A stretch of DNA of 64,000 nt from Azadirachta indica (Eukaryota > Streptophyta > Magnoliopsida > Sapindales > Meliaceae): NCBI GenBank assembly GCA_022749755.1, contig CM040451.1:3238871-3302870 (forward strand), in the 5' to 3' direction. The translations under genes were made by a program, and so were the position numbers. This document shows, one piece after another, positions 1 through 10,649 of this stretch (position 1 is its first letter; every line of letters starts with the position of its first letter). Under the pieces are notes generated by a model. That model was not told the DNA's origin. It ran no database searches and saw only the letters and a program-made list of their open reading frames with translations.

Positions 1-835
1 AAAAATAAACTCATCGACATAAATATTGTAGGACATATGTGTTTCCAAATTAACACTCGCAAACACTTTTCATTACCTTGTACACTCAGTTATAACAAGC
101 AATAATTAAGAGTTAATTAAAATACACTTTAATTACCATGGACAATAATTAAAAAAAAAATGCTTTTCTTATTCAAATTCTTCGGCCTTTAAAATGAAAA
201 GAGTTTATGGACGAGTTTCAGCACATCCATCTAATTTATTCATGATAAAATTTATATATAGCTAATTAATTAATTTTCTCGCATCTTAATTAAAAAGGAT
301 AGATAGAGATTAGATAGTATTGGCAATTCAATCAATTCTTCGCGTTGGATTTATGCATTAACTAATTAAACTTAAGGCATTCTGTTGCAACTAATCTAAC
401 TTAATAATCTGAATGCAATAAATAAATAAACAAGCAAATCAACAAATAATAATTAATTCCGTAATGGCTTACTAATGTAATGTGTAAGACGGGGCCAAGA
501 ATTTGAAAGTCTTCTTCGATCAGCTGACACGCGGGTTGACCCTGACGGCCGACGCAGCAGTCGCTGCACTTTAAAAGTCGTACGTATGCCAATCAAGTAA
601 ACGGTGCAACTCTGGAAAGAAACAATAAATCAATACACGACACGGCAATGACTCTCATTAATGTAGTCTTTCACTCTGCTTGACTAAACTTCACCACGCC
701 CCATCTATTTCAGGCTGAAAATTCAAACGACAATGGCACTGCTGACCTACTCCATGTGTAACAGTACCACAGTTAATTGCAGAGATATGCAACAATTAAT
801 ACAAGCTTGGCGGTTTGTTGTCTTCAGATAAGAGA
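1..835 (+). repeat. Duplicated upstream region of LecRK copy 1
   Basis: This segment aligns with about 4490-5300, the upstream region of the intact LecRK gene. Shared blocks include GTAGGACATATGTG, the TATAACAAGCAATAATT block, the AATTCTTCG...GAGTTTATGGACGAGTTTC block and CACTCTGCTTGA near the promoter. It is therefore the left part of a tandem duplication that includes promoter and gene. Around 664-677 it lacks the TATAAATAG present in the intact copy. The left end is cut by the window edge, so the full length of the duplicated unit is unknown. Confidence 0.8.
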
Positions 836-1345
836 CAAACCTGTTGGAATAAATATATTTTTAATATTTGTGACATGTTAGGTAATATATTTTTAATATT
901 TATGAGTTATGAACTTTACAAAATACTATTAGGTAGCCATTTTCAAAATTTAAATTGTATTGATTAACTGATTATTTTTTAGTATAGTTGGCATGTCAAA
1001 AAGATTAAGAAGTAAATTTTCTAACAAATTTTACGGTGTTTAGTTAAAAATTTTTTAAAGAAAGTTATAGTAAAATATTTATAAAATATTTTTTGAATAA
1101 TTAACATGAAACTTTTACATAAAATTGTCAAAATCTCCTTCTAAAGTTTGTATTTAGAGTCAAATTTTTTTTTTTTGAAAGTCTGTTTAAAATTCTTTAA
1201 GATGAATTTTTTAGAATGATCAATTGTTATTTATATTGTGTTATAACCGAAAATCAAAGTGATAGGATAGAAATAAAAAAATTCTACAGAATATTGAGTG
1301 CTGCACTTTGCTTTTAATTTTCTTTACAATTCGTTAATATCCCAC
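836..1345. other. AT-rich segment with no counterpart upstream of the intact LecRK
   Basis: About 0.5 kb of AT-rich DNA lies between the conserved leader (ending near 835) and the start codon at 1356. The intact copy has only a short, different leader there. It holds no coding signal and no clear terminal inverted repeats, so I read it as an insertion or diverged filler of unknown origin. Confidence 0.4.
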
Positions 1346-1355
1346 AAAACCAACC

Positions 1356-1923
1356 ATGTTTTTCAAGCTTGCAGTAGCGGTGTTTTTGCTCATGACCATT
1401 AGCTTAGCAGCAGATGAAAATCATCTTGGTTTTGTCTACAGTGGATTCAGTCGGCTAATCTAAGCCTTGATGGTTCTGCAGAGTTCACCTCCAATGGACT
1501 CTTGCAACTAACCAACCGAACAAAAAAACAAATGGGTCATGCCTTTTACCCTCATCCAATATCCTTCAACAACTCAACAAATGGCACCGCCTTCTCTTTC
1601 TCTACCACCTTTGTTTTCGCTATCGTCTCTGAAAATCCGGCGCTTAGCGGCCATGGTGTGGCTTTCTTTATTGCACCAACAAGAGCGATTTCAGACGCTC
1701 TTCCCGCTAAATACCTTGGACTTTTCAACGAGAGCAACAATCTTGATACCAGAAACCATATTTTAGCCGTCGAATTTGATACGGTCCAGAACAAACGGTT
1801 TTCTAACATCAATAACAACCATGCAGGGATTGATATTAATGGGTTGACGTCTGTGGAATCATACCCAGCGGGTTATTATGATAGTGAAACTGGTCAGTTT
1901 AAAAACTTGTCCCTCATCAGCGC
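1356..1923 (+). pseudogene. Truncated L-type lectin receptor kinase, copy 1 (lectin domain only)
   Basis: The start codon at 1356 begins the same signal peptide as the intact gene (MFFKLAV..., ending ...SLAA). Near 1450 one G is missing (CAGTCGGC against CAGGTCGGC in the intact copy), which shifts the frame and brings a stop a few codons later. The remaining lectin domain is still open in another frame, visible as 144 codons from 1502 to 1936, and differs from the intact protein at only about a dozen positions. Homology stops abruptly at 1923, inside the lectin domain. The rest of the lectin domain, the membrane segment and the whole kinase are absent and are replaced by Mutator-type DNA. Frameshift, loss of the TATA box and loss of the kinase together make this a pseudogene. 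The near-identity to copy 2 suggests a recent duplication. Confidence 0.9.
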
Positions 1924-3200
1924 TAATAATAGTTAACTTACAATTGCAAGTGCTTGAGACATCTTCTTAAGTATCATCTTAGTGTAATCCCTTATCCTCC
2001 TATAACTCTCTTCATAGTTAAACCCACTAGAAGTAAGCGCTTTTTTCTTAGCCCTATACACTTTTTGTTTTGAGACATGAACACTATATTTAAGCCTAAC
2101 ATCAGCCTGCAACATAGCATCACTTATCATCGAGATTACTGACTATGGTGTTTATATACTTGGAAGTAATCTAAGTACTAGTACATTCTAGATTATCGAG
2201 TAGTTTCTAACATTCGTGAATTGAATGTAGTGTTCTAATTTAGTATAGCCCCCAAATATGGTTTTGATTGCATGAAATTTCCAAGGATAGTTGGTTTGGA
2301 AGCATTTCATAATAACTCTAGCTCTCTCTATTTTTATTCTTTTCATTTTAAAAGCCCCTTGAATGGAATATTCATTCATTGTAGATGTCATCTCCTTAAA
2401 ACTTCAAAAATACATCCCCAACTTTATCTGCTCTAGACCTTGTTCAAGTGTATACATCATTATGAGTACATCTTCTCACATTCTGTTTATAAGATTCTCT
2501 GCATCTGAATCTTATATGAAGCCACACTTGTTATTGTTTGATTCATAAGCTAAAAGGGTAGCATCATTATTTTCATTTGCACTTGCCTTAAATTCTATAT
2601 GAGTAGCTTTGCCCTTGTCTATTGTACTTCTTCTAGCACCTGCATATGTCTCTTCATGCTCATCATCAATTGATAAGTTAGAAAACTCATTGTCACCATC
2701 ATGTTTAGCTGCCTAATTGTCCACATTTTGTTGAGGAAAGAGTTTATTACTATCTGCTGTCCCTTGAAACACTTGTGATTGAGGATCCTGTGTATATGGG
2801 ACACCTTGGTTATTATTGTCATATTGTTGCAACTATTAGGAATCTGAATTGGTATTGTGTAATGATGGTGTTGTTGTTGAATACCAACTCAACTTAAAGG
2901 TGATTTTAAATCAATAGTTGGTGTGTGCAATCTTGCAACTTCTGCTTGGTTATGGTTGTGTGCTTGGTTTTCACATCAGTTGTTGGGGTTTGTTCAAATG
3001 TGTGTGTTTGGACTGATCTTCTGTGTGGAGCGACATAATCAAAAAGAACATCAATTTAGCTGTTGGTAGGGGTTTTGTAAAGTTATGGAGAAAAATTTTT
3101 GGAAACTTGGACATCAAAGTTGTTTTCCTTATCAGAGTTAGAGTGTGTGTAGGCTTGAGCATGATGCAGATCGTTATGATGATTTGCTGTTAATTAGGCT
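1924..3200 (-). mobile_element. Mutator-like (MULE/MuDR) transposase N-terminal fragment, degenerate
   Basis: On the minus strand, 2391-2188 encodes a stretch with MKRIKIERARVIMKC and PWKFHA, like the zinc-binding N-terminal part of plant MuDR transposases (motifs of the type RARV..KC...CPWRFHA). Further along on the same strand, 2130-1933 encodes KVYRAKKKAL...YRRIRDYTKMIL, matching the block that follows it in the family (YRAK..AL...Y..L.DY...I). The order and strand are right for one gene. The catalytic DDE region is absent, because the fragment stops at the junction with the LecRK pseudogene at 1923-1933. Upstream coding-like stretches (2822-2619 and 3162-2971, minus) may be the rest of the N-terminus, but I do not recognise them. 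Family identification is by motif memory only. Confidence 0.6.
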
Positions 3201-3385
3201 GTTGAGTTTAAATTTAAAGTATTTCACAAGTGATTTTTAATAGGCATTAATTAATTGAAGATATAAATACTTATCTGTGTTTAAATCTAGTTATTAAATT
3301 TAAATATATATGACTAAACATTGATTTTAAACATTAAAATTTATTTTAGCATAAAAAATTCTCCAAAAGTTTTTTTTTTGTTATA

Positions 3386-4446
3386 TAATTAAGCAAGAAT
3401 TTTAAATTCCCCTATTATTTAAGATAATATCTTGATACCCCTCTATTGTTTTAAAAATATCTTAAATTTTCTCTTTGATAGTTAACAGGGTTAAATATAA
3501 TAATATGTGAGTCCACTAAATTTTAAACTATTAATATAATTAGTCTTAATAATGTCAAAAATACTCATAAAAATTTTAATTTATTAAAAAAATAATGATT
3601 AAATCCTTATATAATAATAGTTAACTTACAAAATTATTTTCAACTTCTAATTAAAAATAAATATTAAGATAATAATATATATTATTTTATAACATAATAT
3701 AACTAAATATTTATTAATATTATAACTAAAATATAAGTTTGTTTATTTCACAATAAATTAACAATTCAATATTAATGAAGTACTAAAATAGATTTCAAAA
3801 CTAAAAATACTTCAAATTAAAAATTTTGTGTGAAAAATATAAAATATATAGTAATATGATATAATATTATCATATCAATTTATATAAATAATAGTAATTG
3901 ACATTTTTTTTTTAATATATTATATTTTATGTGTTAGTCAGTATAAATAATATTTTATCTAAATTTTAAATTTTTTAAACATGATAAATTTATAAAAATA
4001 TTAAATAAAATTGAATAATCAATTTTTATAATTTTAAAATAAATAAAATATTATTATTTTATTTATGAATATCAAGTTAAAAATAAATACAAAATTTAAA
4101 TAAATTCTATTCAAAAAATAATTTATAAATTATATTTAATGTGTTATAAAATAATATATATCATCATCTTAATATTTATTTTTAATTAGAAGTTAAAAAT
4201 ATTTTTTCAGTTAATTACTATTATTTGAAGATATAATTGTTATTTTTTAATAAATTAAAACTTTTATGAGTATTTTTGAAAATAGTAAGATTAAGTATGT
4301 TAATAGTCTAAATTTTAGAGAATCATGTGTTATTATACTTAACAATGTCAAGAAGGGAAAATTGGTAACATTTTCGAAACAATATATAGTAGTATCAGGA
4401 TATTATTTCAAACAATAAGAGAAAATGGGAAATTCTCCTCCTAATT
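3386..4446. mobile_element. Non-autonomous element with ~310-bp terminal inverted repeats
   Basis: The left arm (about 3386-3700) matches the reverse complement of about 4135-4446 over nearly its whole length. Shared blocks include AAAAATACTCATAAAA, TTTTAATTTATTAAAAAA and CTTCTAATTAAAAATAAAT. The central ~430 bp is very AT-rich and has no ORF. This is the structure of a fold-back or MULE-type non-autonomous element. The ends are not sharp and I could not find a clean target duplication, so the boundaries are good to about 15 bp. Confidence 0.7.
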
Positions 4447-4489
4447 AATAACAAAACAATATTTACATTAGGGAAAAAAAAAAAAAAAA

Positions 4490-5196
4490 AAAAAACACTC
4501 ACGGACATAAACGTTGTAGGACATATGTGCTGCCAAATAATTAATTAACACTCCCAAACACTTATAATTACCTTTACTTACACACCCAGTTATAACAAGC
4601 AATAATTCGAGTTAATTAAAATACACTGTAATTTTCACGATGGACGACAATTGAAAAAATACTTCTTATTCGAATTCTTCGACCTTAGAAATTAAGGGGA
4701 AAAAAAAAAGAGAAGAGTTTATGGACGAGTTTCGGCACATCCATCAAATTTATTCATGATAAATTTTATATATAGCTAATTAATTAGTTTTCTCGCATCT
4801 AAATTAAAAAAATAGATAGATATTAGATGCTACTGGCAATTCAATCAATTCTTCGCGTTGAATTTATGCTTTAGCTAATTAAATACAAGGCATTCTATTG
4901 CAACTAATCTAACCTAATAATCCGACTGCAATAAACAATATATCAGCTAAAAGCAAAGTATTAGGTAGGAAGAAGAAATTAACCCATTATAACCAGAAGA
5001 AAAGAAAAAAATTAATACCGTAATGGTTTACTAACGTAAATATGTTATGTGTAAGACTTGGTCAAGAATTTGAAAGTTTCCTTTGATCTACACGGAGGGT
5101 TCTTATACCTACACTTTAATCAATACACGACACGACACTGACTCAGTGATGCCGTCTTTTCTAGGTCATGTTATTGGTTGGGACGACTAGTAGTCT
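4490..5196 (+). promoter_or_regulatory. Upstream region of the intact LecRK gene (duplicated)
   Basis: This segment is homologous to 1-835 and more weakly to 12410-12670, so the three LecRK copies share a common upstream region. It begins just after a run of 22 A (about 4473-4494) that marks the duplication junction. No other coding sequence is visible here. Confidence 0.6.
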
Positions 5197-5205
5197 TATA
5201 AATAG
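5197..5205 (+). promoter_or_regulatory. TATA box of the intact LecRK gene
   Basis: TATAAATAG lies in the conserved block AGTCTTATAAATAGCACTC, about 245 bp before the start codon at 5450. The expected transcription start near 5230 would give a leader of about 220 bases. The same block in copy 1 (664-677) has lost these bases, which supports the idea that they matter. Confidence 0.6.
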
Positions 5206-5449
5206 CACTCTGCTTGAGTTAACTTCACTACGCCAGGCCCCATCCATTTCAGACAGAAAATTCACACTACATTGACAGTTATCTGCTCCCATAGATAGCA
5301 GTACCTCGCTTAATCAGGACATGAGAGTCTGAATATTCGGTTTGATATTTTCGTTAAAACAGAAAAATAAGAACGCATTCCATTATATTCGTTTAACAAT
5401 TATAAATCCACGGTGGTTTTGTGGTCGTCAAACAATAGATAAACCAACC

Positions 5450-7480
5450 ATGTTTTTCAAGCTTGCAGTAGTGTTGTCTTTGCTCATGACCACTAGCTTA
5501 GCAGCGGATGAAAATCATCTTGGTTTTGTCTACAGTGGATTCAGGTCGGCTAATCTAAGCCTCGATGGTTCTGCAGAGTTCACCTCCAATGGACTCTTGC
5601 AACTAACCAACCGAACAATACAACAAATGGGTCATGCCTTTTACCCTCATCCAATATCCCTCAACAACTCAACAAATGGCACCTCCTTCTCTTTCTCTAC
5701 CACCTTTGTTTTCGCTATCGTCTCTGAAAATCCGGCGCTTAGCGGCCATGGTATGGCTTTCTTTATTGCACCAACAAGAGCGCTTTCAGATGCTCTTCCC
5801 GCTAAATACCTTGGACTTTTCAACGAGAGCAACAATCTTGATACCAGAAACCATATTTTAGCCGTCGAATTTGATACGGTCCAGAACAAACGGTTTTCTG
5901 ACATCAATAACAACCATGCAGGGATTGATATTAATGGGTTGACGTCTGTGGAATCATACCCAGCGGGTTATTATGATAGTGAAACTGGTCAGTTTAAAAA
6001 CTTGTCCCTCATCAGCGCTAAGCCGATGCAAGTTTGGGTGGAATACAATGGCGTGGAGAAGCAAATCAATGTCAGTATAGCTCCATTCAATTCTGATAAG
6101 CCTAGACTTCCACTGTTGTCTATGTCTCGTGATCTTTCACCGATTCTCAACGAAATCATGTATGTGGGATTCTCAGCATCCACCGGCTCCCTGTTAACAT
6201 CTCATCATTACGTTTTGGGTTGGAGTTTTAAGATAAACGGTCATGCACAAGAACTCAGTCTCTCTCAACTTCCTAAGCTTCCCCGACTAGGGCCAAAAAA
6301 GAGATCAAAGCTTTTGACAATTGGATTGCCTATAATTTTTGTAAGCATAACTTTAGCTGCAGTCTTAGGTATGTTTTATGTGATAAGAAGGAAAAGGAAG
6401 TTCGCTGAAGAGCTTGAAGATTGGGAGCTTGTCTACGGGACTCACAGATTCAAATACAAAGATCTTTACATCGCCACAAAAGGATTCAGAGACAAAGAGC
6501 TATTAGGTACCGGTGGGTTTGGCAGAGTATATAGAGGTATACTGCCGACATCAAAAATTGAAATTGCCGTCAAGAGGATCTCCCATGAATCAAGACAAGG
6601 GATGAGGGAATTTGTTGCTGAAATTGTCAGTATGGGTCGTCTCCGTCACCGGAATTTAGTGCAACTATTGGGGTACTGCCGGCGGAAGGGAGAGCTGCTT
6701 TTGGTCTATGACTACATGCCTAATGGAAGCTTAGACAAGTACCTCTACGGCCAACCAAAAATCACCCTCAATTGGAGACAAAGGTTTCGAGTCATCAAAG
6801 GCGTAGCGTTAGGGCTGCTGTATCTACACGAAGAATGGGAACAAGTTGTCGTTCACAGAGATGTGAAAGCAAGTAATGTCTTGCTCGATGCAGAACTAAA
6901 TGGAAGATTGGGAGATTTTGGCCTTGCAAGATTATATGACCACGGAACTGATCCACAAACAACACATATCGTTGGAACTCTGGGTTACCTTGCTCCAGAA
7001 CACACTAGAACAGGAAAGGCCACAACAAGCACAGATGTCTTTGCTTTCGGAGCCTTTTTGCTTGAGGTTGCCTGCGGCAGAAGGCCAATAGATCCACGAG
7101 CGCCAATGGAACATGTAGTTTTGGTTGATTGGGTGCTTGGTTTTTATGACAGAGGTGAACTTGTTGAGGCAAGAGATCCCAAGTTGGGTACAGAATATAT
7201 AGCAGAGGAATTGGAGTTGGTTTTAAAACTAGGGTTGATGTGCTCTCATTCAGAGCCAAGGGCTAGGCCAAGCATGCGCCAAGTTGTTCAATATTTGGAG
7301 AGAGACGTGGCGTTGCCAGAGTTACCAGCTTTTGGTCTTTCTGCTAGTGGCTTAAGCACACTTGCCAATGGGGAAGATTTCGATGAATTTGCAATGTCGT
7401 TTCCCCCTTCTTCTGTAGGCCTATCAGTCACAGCTTCATCCTCCGTTATTGCAGACTCTCTACTTTCAGGTGGCAGATAA
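5450..7480 (+). CDS. L-type lectin-domain receptor kinase (class IV-like), intact
   Basis: This intron-less gene encodes a 676-residue single-pass plasma-membrane receptor kinase. Residues 1-19 are a signal peptide. Residues 20 to about 265 form a legume-lectin-like ectodomain with the AVEFDT stretch and NHAGIDIN motif typical of the family. Residues 288-312 are a membrane helix followed by basic residues (RRKRK). The kinase starts near residue 346: glycine loop GTGGFG (353-358), ATP lysine K375 in IAVK, catalytic HRD (469-471, an RD-type kinase), DFG (489-491), and APE in LAPEH. All are intact. The start at 5450 is preferred because it begins the signal peptide; an in-frame ATG at 5342 would add 36 residues in front and bury it. 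Family members act in perception of extracellular signals and in defence; the ligand here is unknown. The class IV assignment is from overall resemblance. Confidence 0.95.
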   Translation: MFFKLAVVLSLLMTTSLAADENHLGFVYSGFRSANLSLDGSAEFTSNGLLQLTNRTIQQMGHAFYPHPISLNNSTNGTSFSFSTTFVFAIVSENPALSGHGMAFFIAPTRALSDALPAKYLGLFNESNNLDTRNHILAVEFDTVQNKRFSDINNNHAGIDINGLTSVESYPAGYYDSETGQFKNLSLISAKPMQVWVEYNGVEKQINVSIAPFNSDKPRLPLLSMSRDLSPILNEIMYVGFSASTGSLLTSHHYVLGWSFKINGHAQELSLSQLPKLPRLGPKKRSKLLTIGLPIIFVSITLAAVLGMFYVIRRKRKFAEELEDWELVYGTHRFKYKDLYIATKGFRDKELLGTGGFGRVYRGILPTSKIEIAVKRISHESRQGMREFVAEIVSMGRLRHRNLVQLLGYCRRKGELLLVYDYMPNGSLDKYLYGQPKITLNWRQRFRVIKGVALGLLYLHEEWEQVVVHRDVKASNVLLDAELNGRLGDFGLARLYDHGTDPQTTHIVGTLGYLAPEHTRTGKATTSTDVFAFGAFLLEVACGRRPIDPRAPMEHVVLVDWVLGFYDRGELVEARDPKLGTEYIAEELELVLKLGLMCSHSEPRARPSMRQVVQYLERDVALPELPAFGLSASGLSTLANGEDFDEFAMSFPPSSVGLSVTASSSVIADSLLSGGR

Positions 7481-7974
7481 TGACGCTCAGAATTTTAGTT
7501 TCTTCGAAATCTGATGGACGACTCATCGTATATGTTGTATGTATATATATCATTATTTTTCATTAAATTTAGAATAAATTAGTTACAGATAGCTAACGAC
7601 CGCTGAGATATAGAAAATAATATATTACTATTATATGGTATCTCTTTGGTAGAAAAACTTTGCTGTGTATTTCAATATATTAATTAAATATTAAGTACTG
7701 TTAGTTTCAAAGGTTTTGAGATTATTTTGTGATTTAGAATTTTAGATATGTTTCGTATGGAATCTTCTCTGTTGAATGCTTATGTACATGCACTAATTTT
7801 TTGAAATTTATATGCAATTTCCCTAAGAAGGATTACAAAATAATTAAAAAATTTGTTTAAATTTACTGGAGTAGTTCAAGGAATGGATAGAGGATTTTTT
7901 TTTTTTTTAATTGACAAGGAATTTTATAAATAAAATAAAGGACGGTGGGTAAGAACATGGATCTCCTTTTTTAT
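7481..7974 (+). other. 3' flank of the intact LecRK gene
   Basis: The block TATCTCTTTGGTAGAAAA...TTTGTG...ATTTTGTGATTTAGA (about 7640-7735) recurs downstream of copy 3 (15375-15470), so the duplicated unit extends at least 250 bp past the stop codon. I see no gene here. Confidence 0.6.
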
Positions 7975-8647
7975 GGGTATTATCAGTTTTCTCCCCTGAC
8001 GTTTTCTATATTATCAAGTTTATAGTCAGGATTGAGGAAATAGGCAAACTTCTCCCTTCTCAAACGGATGTAGTTATTGTATTTAATAGTCATATGGCTA
8101 AAAGGTACATATACATTAAAAAAAATTAAAATAATAATTAATTTGAGATGAGACAACAAGCTTCGTGTTTTGTGTTGAGCAAATAACGAAGTGAAACCCA
8201 TTTTTTTTTTTTTTTTTTCATTTTGATATTACCTGTAGCTTCAATTTAGAGAGAACAGAGGATTGGGAGTGTGGGTAGATCGAGGGCGAAGATGCTAGAG
8301 ATAGATCGAGGGGCAGCAAGCGTTGGATTTCGGTCTCTGGGTTTAGCTCGAAATGTGTACAGTGAGTAGAGTGTGGGTATAAAAGAGAGATGAGTTGCTA
8401 GTGTCGTCGAATATTGGTGCAAAAAGCCTTCTCTGTTACCAAGTAAACCAACTATTATTTATCAACTTTCAATTTGTTTGAGTTCTGTGAATGCTTAAGT
8501 TTTTGTGATTCATTTATGTGTATGTGTTATCGAGGTCGATTTTACTAAGTTGTATATACTTAGTTGAATGTATGATATGTATATACCTAGTTCTTAGCTC
8601 ATTTTGAATATAAATAGATCAATGCTTAAAAAGTTGATCTTTACTTA

Positions 8648-9010
8648 GATTGCTTTTATATTATCATTGATAAATGGTGATTTTGTTTTGTTCTTGCTGC
8701 GATGTGATTGACAATATTATTTTTTTGCTCATTTTGAGGCTAAGAAATTGCTGAGAATGTTAATTTATTTTGAAATTTAGATTACATAGTTATTGATAAA
8801 GGGTGGTTTTGTTTTGTTTTTGCTGGTATGATTGAAAATATTATTTTTTTGGTCACTTTGAGGCTAAGAAATTGTTAAACTGTGTTGATTTTTTTCCTAC
8901 AATTCAGATTACATAGTTATTGATAAAAGATGATTTTGTTTTTATTTTGTTGTTATGTGATTGGCAGCATTATTTTTTTTTATCATTCTGAATGCAAACA
9001 GTTGCTATGT
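8648..9010 (+). repeat. Tandem repeat, three units of about 126-133 bp
   Basis: Units begin at about 8648, 8781 and 8907, each with GATTacatagtTATTGATAAA..GGTTTTGTTTTG, then a T-run and a GGCTAAGAAATTG-like end. They lie inside the inverted-repeat element 7975-10561 and are moderately diverged from each other. Confidence 0.75.
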
Positions 9011-9065
9011 CATTGATATAAAGCTATTAACTGTAAAAATTTCAAAGCTTGAGCAAAAGTTTATG

Positions 9066-9512
9066 TAGTCATGAAACTTTTCAGAATTAAACTACACATA
9101 TAGTTAAAGTAGTATACATACCAAATATTATAAAAATAGTTTTCAGTGTAGAGCTTACTAACTTCAAAAATTAGTAACAAATCATCTTCATATGATCATG
9201 AAACTTTCCAAAGTTAAACTAAACATATAGGTAAAGCATCATCATAAATTTCATAATTTTTGGCTAAATGTAAATGTGTCAAAATAATTTTATAATACAT
9301 GTGCCACTGAGCCAAAAAAAATTCCAGCATGCTAACTTCAAAAATTAAAAACAACTCATCTTTATTTCATATAATCATAAAACTTTTCATATTTAAACTA
9401 TACATATAGGCAAAGTATCAAACCGAATTTCATAATTTTTGGATAAATATAAGTGTATCAAATAATTTTACAATCCATGTGTTGCTGAGCTCAAAAAAAA
9501 TTCTAGCAAACA
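9066..9512 (+). repeat. Direct repeats of about 130-180 bp inside the same element
   Basis: Blocks such as GAAACTTTTCAGAATTAAACT recur at about 9073, 9200 and 9379, followed by a CATATAG.TAAAG block. CTAACTTCAAAAATTA recurs at about 9158 and 9332, and TTTCATAATTTTTGG at about 9250 and 9429. The last two full units are about 174-179 bp. Confidence 0.7.
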
Positions 9513-10640
9513 ACTCAAGTTCTGTGAAAGGGAAGAAAGCATTCAAGCATAAGAAAAAGGTTTTCCCCAATCTTGTTTTCATTACTTTAGGGTATCTTCT
9601 TGGATATATGATCAAATAATATTATTTTAACACTTTTATACCATCTTGCTCATAAAGAAAATGAAGAAGCTGTTGGTGGCTCACAGCTTGGTTTAGCTAA
9701 CAAACTGCAATTAATGAAATGCATTATTTGTTGATTTTGCTTAAGTAATCGTATCAATTCTAAGAAATACTTACTTTAAAAAGCTCTATAACTTAGGAAA
9801 CACAGCAGAATTGAACTTGAAGTGTAACCTTTTATTTGAAGATTTTGGGGGAATATTTTTTGTGTTGCTGCAAGTCACTGCATGTGCAAGATAATTGTCT
9901 ATATATGTTGATGTAACTGTGTTTTTTGGTCTGTATTGTATAGGTTTCACACTGTAAAAATTGCAAAAATTAAATCAACAACATTTATGTTGTCCTGATT
10001 GACTTTCTGCAATTTATTGGTATTAATTAGATGTCATTTTTTGGTTCAGGGTGTTTATTGGATAACTATATTTTACAAGACAGAATAGCTTACTTTGGAT
10101 ATGCAAATCAATACTTTGGACTTAATGAAATGGATATTGTGATGATGTTATTCAAGTTTCTGAAATCATTTTGGTTGTTGAGTTTGCAATTGTTGGAATC
10201 AATTTGGGAGTGTTGGATTTCAAGTGCTAAAATGGAGACTGTTGCAATGGAAACTGAGTTTATGTTGATTTTGAAGTATTGCTTTTGAATTGTGTTGGTT
10301 TTGAAGTGTTGGGAATAGAAGTATTGCTTTTAAAGTGTTGCTTCTGCCAGAACATGTATTTGAAGTGGATGGTTTCAAGTGTTGGCATTGACATGTTGCT
10401 TTGCAGTGTTTGTTTTGAAGTGTTAATTTTCCAATGTGGCCTTCAATACTATTGCCAAGTTTTACCTTTTCAAAATTAGGGAGGAGTTTGCCTATTTCCC
10501 TAATCCTGGCCATAAAAATTGATAATATAGAAAATCGCTGGGGAGGAAACTGATAATACCCATTTTTGAAAACGAGAACAAAGGGTATATTTTTTAAAGG
10601 TAAAACAAATCATCAGAAATTCTTTTATTCGGTTAGGCTA

Positions 10641-10649
10641 TATAATTAA
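10641..10649. repeat. Target-site duplication (left), TATAATTAA
   Basis: This 9-bp direct repeat directly abuts the terminal GGGAGAATGAC of the element 10650-11746. The identical copy is at 11747-11755. Confidence 0.85.

Larger units (their letters stand above)
7975..10561. mobile_element. DNA transposon with ~85-bp terminal inverted repeats, no transposase seen
   Basis: The left terminus at 7975-8058 (starting GGGTATTATCAGTTTTCTCC) matches the reverse complement of 10479-10561 over about 84 bp with roughly 85% identity, including the shared stretches TTTTCTATATTATCAA and GGAAATAGGCAAACT. The 2.6-kb interior holds only short ORFs, which look random. Flanking 9-mers agree at only 6 of 9 positions, so a Mutator-type target duplication is possible but not proven. 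The GGG...CCC ends resemble those of the neighbouring element at 10650-11746. The interior contains two sets of direct repeats, listed separately. Confidence 0.8.

Noticed and set aside
401..592. 63-codon minus-strand ORF upstream of LecRK copy 1
   Set aside because: It lies in the duplicated promoter region; the equivalent region of copy 2 does not keep the frame.
5342..5449. N-terminal extension of 36 residues on the intact LecRK
   Set aside because: It would precede a perfect signal peptide and is not conserved in the other copies.
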